Assembly: GCA_037384065.1 (NCBI GenBank)
Contig: JARROJ010000004.1
Span: 1-64,000, forward strand
From: JABDPF01 sp037384065
GTDB lineage: Bacteria > Pseudomonadota > Gammaproteobacteria > Xanthomonadales > SZUA-36
Length of the DNA stretch: 64,000 nucleotides
Direction: 5' to 3'
The first letter of the stretch is position 1. Every line of letters starts with the position of its first letter. The position numbers and the translations under genes are program-made. This document shows, piece by piece, positions 41,747-49,832 of this stretch. The notes under the pieces were generated by a model. It searched no databases, was not told the DNA's origin, and was given only the letters and a program-made list of their open reading frames with translations.

Positions 41747-41950
41747 GGCGTTTTTCGATTTCCGTCGTTCGAGCGGGCCGGTGTGCGAATCCGGCGTGTT
41801 TTAGAACCTGGCTACATGAAAAAGTTTAATTCAATACTAGCAAATTTCCACAGCCCTTACCTCATTGAATGCGCGTGGTCAAGATGTGCCGCGCGACGCG
41901 CCGGTGCGAGGCGCGCGTCGGTTTCGCGGACTTTTGCGGTGCGGGCGGGC

Positions 41951-41959
41951 TGGTATACT
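41951..41959 (+). promoter_or_regulatory. extended -10 promoter of the thioredoxin-like gene
   Basis: TGGTATACT at 41951-41959 is an extended -10 element, 27 bases before the ATG at 41987; transcription would start near 41966. The preceding 41800-41870 is unusually AT-rich for this genome and may carry the promoter for the divergent barrel gene, but I see no definite hexamer pair there. Confidence 0.55.
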
Positions 41960-41986
41960 TTGACCTTTGAACAGGGGATGACGTTC

Positions 41987-42550
41987 ATGGTGAGCACCCA
42001 CACACCCGTATGCGATTTCGGCCTTGCGGCGCCGGCCTTCGACCTGCCCGGTGTCGACGGCAGGAACTGGACGCTCGAGCAGTGCCGTGGTCCGAACGGA
42101 CTGCTGGTCATGTTCATCTGCAATCACTGCCCCTACGTCAAGGCGATCAACCGCAAGCTCGTGCGCGACACGACGGAATTGCAGTCGCTCGGCGTGAACA
42201 GCGTCGCCATCATGTCGAACGATCCGACCGATTATCCGGAGGATTCCTTCGAGAACATGAAGCAGGTCGCGCGGGACCAGGGCTACCCTTTCCCGTACCT
42301 GATCGACGAGACCCAGGCGGTGGCCCGCGCGTACGGCGCCGTCTGCACGCCGGACTTTTTCGGCTATAACGCGGACCTCGAATTGCAGTACCGAGGACGC
42401 CTGGACGCGAGTGGCCGGGAGGCCGACGCGGGCGATGTGCGCCGGGACCTGTTCCTGGCGATGAAGCAGGTCGCGGAAACCGGACAGGGCCCCGAGGAAC
42501 AGATCGCATCGATCGGGTGTTCGATCAAATGGCGGGGTGCGGCCGAATGA
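41987..42550 (+). CDS. thioredoxin-fold protein (AhpC/TSA or redoxin family)
   Basis: 187 residues of the peroxiredoxin-like redoxin family. The active site region reads FICNHCPYVKAI, with a single CxxxxC-like NHCPY motif rather than the WCxxC of classical thioredoxins; the cysteine in HCPYV is the likely reactive residue. Later blocks VNSVAIMSNDPTDYPEDS and YGAVCTPDFFGYN are typical of this subgroup, often annotated as thioredoxin family protein. No signal peptide, so cytosolic. The ATG at 41987 has AGGGG 9 bases upstream; the ATG at 41978 is too close to that site. It has no clear operon partner before it; a universal stress protein follows. Confidence 0.88.
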   Translation: MVSTHTPVCDFGLAAPAFDLPGVDGRNWTLEQCRGPNGLLVMFICNHCPYVKAINRKLVRDTTELQSLGVNSVAIMSNDPTDYPEDSFENMKQVARDQGYPFPYLIDETQAVARAYGAVCTPDFFGYNADLELQYRGRLDASGREADAGDVRRDLFLAMKQVAETGQGPEEQIASIGCSIKWRGAAE

Positions 42551-42602
42551 ATCAGGCGGGCCGACCGTGGCGGACGCGAACCGAAGACCCGTGGGCGTGC
42601 GA

Positions 42603-43037
42603 ATGAGCCGGGTCCTGCTGGTCGGTGTCGACTGCAGCGGATGCAGCCAGCGGGCGCTCGCGTACGCGGCGCAAGCCGCGGAAAACGCCGGGCTGCAATT
42701 GATCGTCGCCCACGTCATCCAGTGGTCGCCGTTCAGTTTCAACACGCCGCAGGAAAACGAGGAACGCCACAAGCGCCGGGAGGCGGAACTCGAGCGCGCG
42801 CACCAGGAAATTGTCGATCCGGAGGTGACGCAGTTGCGCGAGAACGGCCTGGATGCCCGCGGCGTCGTGCGACACGGCCACCCGGCGGAGACCCTGAAGG
42901 CGATCGCCGACGAATTCGGCGTCACCGATATCATCATCGGCAAGACGGGTTCCTCGCGGATCAGGGCCCAGTTGTTTGGCAGTGTCACCAATTCGCTGGT
43001 GCAGATTTCAGAGGTGCCCGTTACGGTCGTGCCCTGA
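42603..43037 (+). CDS. universal stress protein family protein
   Basis: 144 residues, single UspA domain. It begins RVLLVGVDCSGCSQRALAYAA and has the ATP-binding pattern near the end (IIIGKTGSSRIRAQLFGSVTNSLVQISEVPVTVVP), the G-x2-G-x9-G-S/T type, so ATP binding is expected. Usp proteins help survival in starvation and stress. The ATG at 42603 is chosen because the frame upstream to 42537 shows no similarity and overlaps the end of the preceding gene. It lies 52 bases after the thioredoxin-like gene and 60 before the symporter. Confidence 0.9.
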   Translation: MSRVLLVGVDCSGCSQRALAYAAQAAENAGLQLIVAHVIQWSPFSFNTPQENEERHKRREAELERAHQEIVDPEVTQLRENGLDARGVVRHGHPAETLKAIADEFGVTDIIIGKTGSSRIRAQLFGSVTNSLVQISEVPVTVVP

Positions 43038-43097
43038 ACGTTCGCGCCGTCCGGACGGCGACGCGAAGAACGATAAAAACAAAGAACGGAGAGTCCG

Positions 43098-44648
43098 ATG
43101 TCACAATTCAGAGCGGGGTGCCGCCGCATCCTTGCCGCGGCGCCCTGGTGCGCCGCGCTTCCGGCGCATGCCGCCGACAGCCTGGACGCGCGGATCGACG
43201 AGGCCGTCCGGCCGTTCGCCGACGCCGTGTACGGTTTTGTGTTCGCCGGCTTTCCGGTGGCCGGGGTGGACATTCCGTTCGTCCTGGTCTGGCTGATTTT
43301 CGCGGCGACCCTGTTCACCCTCTATTTCGGGTTCATCAACCTGCGCGCGCTGCGGCACGGCTTCCAGCTGGTGCGGGGCGATTACAGCGACCCGACCGCG
43401 GCGGGCGAGGTCACGCACTTTCAGGCCCTGGCCACCGCACTGTCCGGAACCGTCGGGCTCGGCAACATCGCGGGCGTCGCGGTCGCCGTATCGCTCGGCG
43501 GTCCCGGAGCGACCTTCTGGATGATTCTCGCCGGCCTGCTCGGCATGTCGTCGAAATTCGTCGAGTGCACGCTCGGCGTTAAATACCGCAACGAATACAC
43601 GGACGGCACCGTGTCGGGCGGTCCGATGTACTACCTCTCCAAGGGGCTGGCCGAACGCAGCGACCGACTGAAAACGCTGGGTCGCGTGCTGGCCGTACTG
43701 TTCGCCGTGTTCTGTGTCGGCGGCTCGTTCGGCGGCGGCAACATGTTCCAGGCCAATCAGAGCTACATGCAGCTGGTCGCGGTCACGGGCGGCGAGCAGA
43801 GCTGGCTGGTCGGTCGGGGCTGGTTGTTCGGCGTGGTCGTGGCGAGCCTGGTCGGCCTGGTCGTGATCGGGGGTATTCAAGGGATCGCGCGGGTGACCTC
43901 GAAGATCGTGCCGTTCATGGCGGTCATCTACGTTCTCGCCGGACTCGCCATCATTGCGGCGAACGCGCCGGCGGTGCCCGCCGCGCTGGCCGCGATCGTG
44001 TCCGGCGCGTTCAGCCCGGAAGGCGTCGCCGGCGGCGTGGTGGGCGTCCTGTTCCAGGGATTCAAACGAGCGGCGTTTTCGAATGAGGCCGGTATCGGGT
44101 CGGCGGCGATCGCCCACTCGGCGGTGCGCACCGGCCGCCCCGTGACCGAGGGGCTGGTGGCGTTGTACGAGCCGTTCGTGGACACCGTGGTCGTGTGCAC
44201 GATCACCGCGCTCGTCATCATCATCACCGGAACCTGGAATCCCTCGGTGGATCCGAGCCAGGGCGTGGCTCTGACTTCGGCGGCCTTCGGTTCGTCGATT
44301 TCCTGGTTTCCGTGGGTGCTGACCGTGGCCGTGGTGTTGTTCGCGTTCTCGACGATGATTTCGTGGTCGTACTACGGGCTCAAGGCCTGGACCTACCTGT
44401 TCGGTGAATCGGTCGTGAGCGACGCGCTGTACAAGATCCTGTTCCTCGTCTTCATCGTGATCGGTTCGTCGATGCAACTGGGTGCGGTGATCGACTTCTC
44501 GGATGCGATGATTTTCGCGATGGCCTTTCCCAACATCCTCGGCATTTACTTCCTGTTGCCGGTGGTCAAGAAGGAACTGAACGACTACTGGTCCGACTAC
44601 CGCGCCGGCCGCCTGCAGAAATTCGGCCGGGCGGCGAACCGGGGCTGA
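43098..44648 (+). CDS. alanine/glycine:sodium symporter (AGCS family)
   Basis: 516 residues with about eleven membrane helices. AGCS marks include GEVTHFQALATALSGTVGLGNIAGVAVAVSLGGPGATFWM, KYRNEYTDGTVSGGPMYYLSKGL, GGSFGGGNMFQANQS and RAAFSNEAGIGSAAIAHSAV. It imports alanine or glycine with Na+ (or H+). The N-terminal about 25 residues look like a cleavable signal or first helix (ILAAAPWCAALPAHAA), which is common in the AlsT/YaaJ branch. GGAGAG lies before the ATG. Confidence 0.93.
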   Translation: MSQFRAGCRRILAAAPWCAALPAHAADSLDARIDEAVRPFADAVYGFVFAGFPVAGVDIPFVLVWLIFAATLFTLYFGFINLRALRHGFQLVRGDYSDPTAAGEVTHFQALATALSGTVGLGNIAGVAVAVSLGGPGATFWMILAGLLGMSSKFVECTLGVKYRNEYTDGTVSGGPMYYLSKGLAERSDRLKTLGRVLAVLFAVFCVGGSFGGGNMFQANQSYMQLVAVTGGEQSWLVGRGWLFGVVVASLVGLVVIGGIQGIARVTSKIVPFMAVIYVLAGLAIIAANAPAVPAALAAIVSGAFSPEGVAGGVVGVLFQGFKRAAFSNEAGIGSAAIAHSAVRTGRPVTEGLVALYEPFVDTVVVCTITALVIIITGTWNPSVDPSQGVALTSAAFGSSISWFPWVLTVAVVLFAFSTMISWSYYGLKAWTYLFGESVVSDALYKILFLVFIVIGSSMQLGAVIDFSDAMIFAMAFPNILGIYFLLPVVKKELNDYWSDYRAGRLQKFGRAANRG

Positions 44649-44658
44649 CCCCGGTCAA

Positions 44659-44686
44659 GCGACAGATCGACGGCTCCGTGTATCAT
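44659..44686 (+). promoter_or_regulatory. predicted promoter of tkt
   Basis: GCGACA (44659-44664), a 16-base spacer and TATCAT (44681-44686). Transcription would begin near 44693, leaving a leader of about 115 bases before the tkt ATG in which I see no strong fold. Confidence 0.45.
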
Positions 44687-44807
44687 GGGCGAAGTGCTTG
44701 TTCCAGCCCGGAAACGGTTGCACAATGGACCGCAAAATCCGCTTTCGGTCTTCTGCGCCGAGCGAATGCTACCCCGATGTTTCGACTGACGAAAAAGGAA
44801 TCCCCCC

Positions 44808-46814
44808 ATGCCTGAAAAGAGAGAGCTTGCGAATGCCATACGCGCTTTGTCGATGGACGCCGTTCAGCGCGCCAACTCCGGTCACCCGGGTGCTCCGATG
44901 GGGATGGCGGATATCGCCGAGGTGTTGTGGCGCGACAACCTGAAGCACAATCCACGCAATCCGCATTGGCCCGACCGCGACCGTTTCGTGCTGTCCAACG
45001 GGCACGGCTCGATGCTGCTCTACTCGCTGCTTCATCTGACCGGCTACGATCTCGATATCGAGGATCTGAAGAATTTCCGCCAGTGGCATTCAAAAACCCC
45101 CGGGCACCCGGAATACGGCGAGGCGCCGGGCGTCGAAACCACGACCGGTCCACTGGGCCAGGGGGTCGCCAACGCGGTCGGCATGGCGCTGGCCGAGAAG
45201 GTGCTGGCCGACCGATTCAATCGCGGCGGTCACCAGATCGTGGATCATCACACCTGGGTCTTCCTGGGGGATGGGTGCCTGATGGAAGGCATCTCCCATG
45301 AGGTCTGCTCGCTGGCCGGCCGCTTGGGGCTGGGCAAACTCATCGCCTTCTGGGACGACAACGGGATCTCGATCGACGGCGAAGTGGAGGGCTGGTTCAC
45401 CGACGACACGCCCGCCCGCTTCGAGGCGTATGGCTGGCAGGTGATCCGCGGTGTCGATGGCCATGATCCGGTGGAAATCCAGCAGGCGATCGATACGGCG
45501 AAGGACGAGACCGGCCGCCCGACCCTGATCTGCGCCCGCACCATCATCGGTTTCGGCGCGCCGAACAAGCAGGGCAGCGAAGCGACGCACGGTGCGCCGC
45601 TGGGCGAGGACGAGATCGCCGCGACGCGCCGGAACCTGGGGTGGAACCACCCGCCGTTCGAAATCCCCGACGAGATCTACAGCGCCTGGGATGCCCGCGA
45701 CCGGGGCGCCGCTGCCGAGGCCACCTGGAACGACCGCTTCGAGGCGTTTCGCACCGACTTCGCGGGACTGGCCGAGGAATTCGAGCGCCGCATGGCCGGC
45801 AAGCTGCCTGGGGACTGGGCCGCCCGGTCGGACGAACTGATCGCCGCGATCCAGGCCGATGGCGGCAAGGTCGCGACGCGCAAATCCTCGCAGATCGCGC
45901 TCAATGCCTTTGGCCCGTTGCTTCCGGAGCTGATCGGCGGGTCGGCGGACCTGGCCGGATCGAACAACACGATCTGGTCCGGCAGCGTGGACGTCAATGA
46001 CGGCAGCGAGGACGGCAACTACATCTATTTCGGCGTGCGCGAATTCGGCATGACGGCGATCGCCAACGGCATCGGGCTGCACGGCGGTTTCATCCCGTAC
46101 AATGCCACCTTCCTCGTGTTCTCGGATTACGCGCGCAACGCCGTGCGCATGTCGGCCCTGTTGCCGGCGCACAACATCTACGTGTACACGCACGACTCGA
46201 TCGGGCTCGGCGAGGACGGTCCGACCCACCAGCCGGTGGAACACGTCGCCAGCCTGCGGCTGATCCCCGGGCTGGACGTCTGGCGGCCGTGCGATACTAC
46301 GGAAACGGCGATGGCCTGGAAGTACGCCATCGAAAACACCGGTCGTCCGACCGTGCTCGTGTTGACCCGCCAGGGGTTGCCGCACCAGGCGCGCAGCGCC
46401 GCCCAGGTCGACGCGATCGCGCGCGGGGGCTACGTGCTGGCCGGTGGCCACGAACACCCCGATGCCCTGATCATCGCGACCGGTTCCGAGGTCGCGCTGG
46501 CGGTCGAGGCGGCGGACGCCTTGTCGGCCGAAGGGGTGCGCGTGAACGTGGTTTCGATGCCCAACCCGGGCCTGTTCCTGCAACAGGACGCCGCCTGGCG
46601 GGAGCAGGTGCTGCCGTCCGCCGTGCGGGCGCGAGTGGTGGTCGAGGCGGGCGTGACGGCCTGCTGGGCCGGCATCGCGGGCGCGGCCGGACGTGTGATC
46701 GGCGTGGATACCTTCGGCGCTTCGGCCCCGGGGCCGGAACTTTATGAACACTACGGGCTGACGTCCGCAAACGTCAGCCAGGCGGTACGGGATTCCCTGT
46801 CCGCCGTGGATTGA
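44808..46814 (+). CDS. tkt: transketolase
   Basis: 668 residues. It moves two-carbon ketol units between sugar phosphates in the pentose phosphate pathway with thiamine diphosphate and Mg. Family marks are LSMDAVQRANSGHPGAPMG, the TPP motif GDGCLMEGISHEVCSLAG and RTIIGFGAPNKQGSEATHGAPLG; the pyrimidine domain has RKSSQIALNAFGPLLPELIGGSADLAGSN and THDSIGLGEDGPTHQPVEHVASLR. AAGGAA lies before the ATG. It is the first gene of the central carbon run; gap follows after 35 bases. Confidence 0.97.
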   Translation: MPEKRELANAIRALSMDAVQRANSGHPGAPMGMADIAEVLWRDNLKHNPRNPHWPDRDRFVLSNGHGSMLLYSLLHLTGYDLDIEDLKNFRQWHSKTPGHPEYGEAPGVETTTGPLGQGVANAVGMALAEKVLADRFNRGGHQIVDHHTWVFLGDGCLMEGISHEVCSLAGRLGLGKLIAFWDDNGISIDGEVEGWFTDDTPARFEAYGWQVIRGVDGHDPVEIQQAIDTAKDETGRPTLICARTIIGFGAPNKQGSEATHGAPLGEDEIAATRRNLGWNHPPFEIPDEIYSAWDARDRGAAAEATWNDRFEAFRTDFAGLAEEFERRMAGKLPGDWAARSDELIAAIQADGGKVATRKSSQIALNAFGPLLPELIGGSADLAGSNNTIWSGSVDVNDGSEDGNYIYFGVREFGMTAIANGIGLHGGFIPYNATFLVFSDYARNAVRMSALLPAHNIYVYTHDSIGLGEDGPTHQPVEHVASLRLIPGLDVWRPCDTTETAMAWKYAIENTGRPTVLVLTRQGLPHQARSAAQVDAIARGGYVLAGGHEHPDALIIATGSEVALAVEAADALSAEGVRVNVVSMPNPGLFLQQDAAWREQVLPSAVRARVVVEAGVTACWAGIAGAAGRVIGVDTFGASAPGPELYEHYGLTSANVSQAVRDSLSAVD

Positions 46815-46849
46815 TCTCAACCTATTTCAGATAAGGAGACAGAAAACCA

Positions 46850-47854
46850 ATGAGCATCAAAGTAGCAATCAACGGCTATGGGCGTATCGGCCGTAACATC
46901 ATGCGCGCTGTCCATGAGTACGGCTGGCTCGACCGGATCGAAATCGTCGCGATCAACGACCTCGGTGACGCGGCGACCAACGCCCACCTGACCAAGTACG
47001 ATACGGCCCACGGCACGTTTTCCGGTGACGTGAGCGTGGACGACGGCGACCTCGTGGTCAACGGCCATCGCGTCAAGGTCTTCGCCGAGCGCGATCCTTC
47101 CAAGCTGCCCTGGGCCGAACTCGGCGTCGATGTCGTCTACGAGTGCACCGGCCTGTTCCGCAGCAAGGAAACCGCCGGCGCGCACATCACCGCCGGCGCC
47201 AAGAAAGTCATCGTCTCGGCCCCGGGCCAGAACGTCGACAACACGATCGTGTTCGGCGTGAACGACGGCGATCTGAAGTCGACCGATACGGTCATTTCCA
47301 ACGCGTCCTGCACGACCAATTGCCTGGCCCCGGTGGCCAAGGTCCTGCACGAGGCGGTCGGTATCGAGAACGGCCTGATGACGACGATCCATGCCTATAC
47401 CAACGACCAGGTGCTGACCGACGTCTTCCACAAGGATCTGCGGCGTGCGCGTTCGGCCACGATGAGCCAGATTCCGACCAAGACGGGCGCCGCGGCGGCT
47501 GTCGGCCTGGTGTTGCCGGAACTGAACGGCCGCCTGGACGGATTCTCCATGCGCGTGCCGACGATCAACGTCTCCGTCGTCGACCTGAGCTTCGTATCCA
47601 GCCGTCCGACGACGGTCGAAGAGGTCAATGCGGCGTGCAAGGCCGCGGCCGAGGGTCCGCTCAAGGGCGTGCTCGCCTACAACGACCTGCCGCTGGTATC
47701 GATCGACTTCAACCACAACCCCAACTCGTCCATCTTCGATGCCGGCCTGACCCGCGTCAACGGCAGCCTGGTGAAGGTTCTGAGTTGGTACGACAACGAG
47801 TGGGGGTTCAGCAACCGCATGCTGGATACCACGGTTGCGCTGATGAACGCCTGA
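46850..47854 (+). CDS. gap: glyceraldehyde-3-phosphate dehydrogenase, type I
   Basis: 334 residues. It oxidises and phosphorylates glyceraldehyde-3-phosphate with NAD. The NAD-binding start VAINGYGRIGRNIMRA is followed by the catalytic cysteine C154 in SNASCTTNCLAPV and its paired histidine in TTIHAYTNDQ. SRPTTVEEVN, SWYDNEWGFSNRM and the S-loop NGRLDGFSMRVPT agree with glycolytic GapA. An Asp/Asn at the NAD-binding loop (INDLGD) indicates NAD rather than NADP preference. AAGGAG precedes the ATG by 10 bases; pgk starts 6 bases after the stop. Confidence 0.96.
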   Translation: MSIKVAINGYGRIGRNIMRAVHEYGWLDRIEIVAINDLGDAATNAHLTKYDTAHGTFSGDVSVDDGDLVVNGHRVKVFAERDPSKLPWAELGVDVVYECTGLFRSKETAGAHITAGAKKVIVSAPGQNVDNTIVFGVNDGDLKSTDTVISNASCTTNCLAPVAKVLHEAVGIENGLMTTIHAYTNDQVLTDVFHKDLRRARSATMSQIPTKTGAAAAVGLVLPELNGRLDGFSMRVPTINVSVVDLSFVSSRPTTVEEVNAACKAAAEGPLKGVLAYNDLPLVSIDFNHNPNSSIFDAGLTRVNGSLVKVLSWYDNEWGFSNRMLDTTVALMNA

Positions 47855-47860
47855 GGAATC

Positions 47861-49039
47861 ATGAGCTACCTGAGAATGGAAGACCTGGATCTGGCCCGCA
47901 AGCGGGTCATGATCCGCCAGGACCTGAATGTCCCGGTCAGCGATGGCCGGGTCACTTCCGACGCGCGCATCCGGGCGTCGTTACCCACCGTCGAACGGGC
48001 GCTGGAGAAAGGGGCCGCGGTCATCCTGTTGTCCCATCTCGGCCGTCCGGTGGAAGGCCAGCCCGAGTCGAAGTTCTCGATGCGGCCGGTCGCCGACCGG
48101 ATGTCCGAATTACTCGATCGGCCGGTTCGGCTGGTCGAGGACTGGCTCGACGGCTTCGAAATCGAACCCGGCGAAGTCGTGTTGTGCGAGAACGTCCGGT
48201 TCAACGTCGGTGAGAAGAGCAACGACGAGAGCCTCGCGCGCAAGTACGCCGCGCTCTGCGACGTGTTCCTGATGGACGCTTTTGGCACCGCGCATCGCGC
48301 CCAGGCCTCCACCGAGGGCGTGGTCCGTTTCGCACCGGTGGCGGCGGCCGGTTTGCTGCTGGCCCGCGAACTCGATGCACTGCACAAGGGCCTGAAGCAC
48401 CCGGAACGGCCGATGCTCGCCATTGTCGGCGGCTCCAAGGTCTCCACCAAGTTGACGGTGTTGGACACGCTGCTGGACAAGGTCGACGAGATGATCGTCG
48501 GCGGCGGCATCGCCAACACCTTCATCGCGGCCAGCGGTCACAAGGTGGGCAAGTCGCTGTACGAGCCCGACCTGATTCCGGATGCGCAACGGCTGATCAA
48601 GAAAGCGCACGAGCGCGGAGGCGCAATTCCGATTCCGCGGGATGTGCTGGTCGCCAAGGCCTTCGAGGCGGACGCCCCGGCGTTCACCCGCAAGGTCGAC
48701 GAAGTGCATGACGATGAAATGATCCTGGACATCGGCCCGCTGACGGCCATGGCCTATTCGGAGATCATCGCCGGCATGGGCACCATCATCTGGAACGGTC
48801 CTGTCGGCGTGTTCGAGTTCCGCAATTTCGCGGGCGGCACCTGGGCCATGGCCGAGGCGATCGCCCGCTCGTCGGCGTACAGCATCGCCGGTGGCGGCGA
48901 CACCCTGGCGGCCATCGATCAGTTCGATGTGCGCGACGACATCAGTTACATCTCGACCGGTGGCGGTGCGTTTCTCGAATTCGTCGAGGGCAAGACCCTC
49001 CCGGCGGTTGCGGCACTGGAAGCGGCGGACGCTTCCTGA
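47861..49039 (+). CDS. pgk: phosphoglycerate kinase
   Basis: 392 residues. It transfers phosphate from 1,3-bisphosphoglycerate to ADP. Recognisable blocks are KRVMIRQDLNVPVSDGRVTSDARIRASLPT, LLSHLGRPVEG, ENVRFNVGEKSND, DAFGTAHRAQASTEG, VGGSKVSTKLTVLDTLLDKVD, IWNGPVGVFEF and the C-terminal SIAGGGDTLAAIDQF and STGGGAFLEFVEG. Length is typical of bacterial Pgk. GAGGAA lies in the gap-pgk spacer. A strong hairpin follows 11 bases after the stop. Confidence 0.97.
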   Translation: MSYLRMEDLDLARKRVMIRQDLNVPVSDGRVTSDARIRASLPTVERALEKGAAVILLSHLGRPVEGQPESKFSMRPVADRMSELLDRPVRLVEDWLDGFEIEPGEVVLCENVRFNVGEKSNDESLARKYAALCDVFLMDAFGTAHRAQASTEGVVRFAPVAAAGLLLARELDALHKGLKHPERPMLAIVGGSKVSTKLTVLDTLLDKVDEMIVGGGIANTFIAASGHKVGKSLYEPDLIPDAQRLIKKAHERGGAIPIPRDVLVAKAFEADAPAFTRKVDEVHDDEMILDIGPLTAMAYSEIIAGMGTIIWNGPVGVFEFRNFAGGTWAMAEAIARSSAYSIAGGGDTLAAIDQFDVRDDISYISTGGGAFLEFVEGKTLPAVAALEAADAS

Positions 49040-49049
49040 ACCGATCGTT

Positions 49050-49075
49050 CGGCCGGCCGCGCTCGCGGCCGGCCG
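49050..49075 (+). terminator. strong hairpin after pgk
   Basis: CGGCCGGCCGCG (49050-49061) and CGCGGCCGGCCG (49064-49075) form a perfect 12-bp stem, with a loop of two to four bases. It is followed by CCTTACT, so the T-run is weak. It probably ends the tkt-gap-pgk transcript, at least in part. Confidence 0.6.
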
Positions 49076-49105
49076 CCTTACTGCGGCCCGGGACCCCGGC
49101 GGCGG

Positions 49106-49134
49106 ATGACCTGCCGTGCGCCGGCTGCTACGAT
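49106..49134 (+). promoter_or_regulatory. predicted promoter of the DUF4136 lipoprotein gene
   Basis: ATGACC (49106-49111), 17 bases, TACGAT (49129-49134) with an upstream TGC that extends the -10. Start near 49141, 22 bases before the ATG. Confidence 0.5.
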
Positions 49135-49162
49135 AACGCCCTGTCTTTCACGGGAGCGACGC

Positions 49163-49759
49163 ATGGATCTCAAACTGAACGCCAGCCGCGGCGCGCGAAC
49201 GCTGGCGCTGCTGCTGTTCGCGCTGCTCGTGTCTGCGTGTGCGTCGAAGCTGACGGTGCGCTCGGAGGCCGATTCTTCGGCCGATTTCAGTCAGTACGAA
49301 ACCTGGAACTTTTTTCCGCAGCTCGGTATCGAGGGCGGCAACAACTCGCCGGTCTTCGGCGAGCATTTCCGCGCCGCGATCGAGCGGGAAATGAGCGTGC
49401 GCGGCTACCGCAAGGCGGACCAGCCCGACCTGAGAATCAACGTCAGTCTTCGCGCCGACGACAAGGTGCGGATGTCGGCCCACACGCGTCCCTACATGAC
49501 CGGCGCGTATTACCAGGGCGCGGGCGGTGCGTCCTACGGATCCGCGCTGGGTGTCGGTATCGGGCTCGGCTCGCGTCAAACGGCGTACAGCGAGGCCTCG
49601 CTGTTCATCGATATGGTCGATGATCGGGCGAACCGCATGGTCTGGCAGGGCGTCGCGGTCGCCGAGGTGGACGACAAGGTCGCACAGGCGCTGCGCGATG
49701 CGATCTATACCGCGACCAACCGCATCTTCGAGCAGTATCCGCACCGGGCCGGAAGCTGA
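49163..49759 (+). CDS. DUF4136 lipoprotein
   Basis: 198 residues. Signal peptide with lipobox LVSAC; the cysteine near residue 27 would be lipidated. The rest is a DUF4136 domain: DFSQYETWNFFP at the start, VFGEHFRAAIEREMSVRGYRKADQPDLRINVSLRADDK and the C-terminal GLGSRQTAYSEASLFIDMVDDRANRMVWQGVAVAEV. Outer membrane or periplasmic; function unknown. It is inserted between pgk and pyk, with its own promoter and flanking hairpins, so it looks like an independent unit. The start at 49163 has GGGAGCG upstream. Confidence 0.88.
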   Translation: MDLKLNASRGARTLALLLFALLVSACASKLTVRSEADSSADFSQYETWNFFPQLGIEGGNNSPVFGEHFRAAIEREMSVRGYRKADQPDLRINVSLRADDKVRMSAHTRPYMTGAYYQGAGGASYGSALGVGIGLGSRQTAYSEASLFIDMVDDRANRMVWQGVAVAEVDDKVAQALRDAIYTATNRIFEQYPHRAGS

Positions 49760-49764
49760 AACAC

Positions 49765-49788
49765 GCGCCGGGCGCTGTGCGCCGGCGC
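49765..49788 (+). terminator. hairpin after the DUF4136 gene
   Basis: GCGCCGG (49765-49771) pairs with CCGGCGC (49782-49788), continued inside by CGC/GCG around a TGT loop after one bulge. No T-run follows. Confidence 0.4.
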
Positions 49789-49819
49789 CAAAGATTCCAC
49801 CGGTTGCATCAATTCCTTC

Positions 49820-49825
49820 TATAAT
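49820..49825 (+). promoter_or_regulatory. -10 element TATAAT immediately before pyk
   Basis: A perfect TATAAT ends 7 bases before the ATG at 49833, so transcription from it would begin on or next to the start codon. There is no Shine-Dalgarno site between them and no strong -35 at 16-18 bases. Confidence 0.45.
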
Positions 49826-49832
49826 TCCGCCC

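Noticed and set aside
41800..41870. AT-rich stretch as a sign of foreign DNA
   Set aside because: It is only about 70 bases in a divergent promoter region; both flanking genes have the local base composition.
40721..41986. Long upstream extension of the thioredoxin-like gene
   Set aside because: It is antisense to the barrel gene and the similarity begins only at 41987.
45090..46820. 576-codon minus-strand frame opposite tkt
   Set aside because: Antisense shadow of tkt with no recognisable domain.
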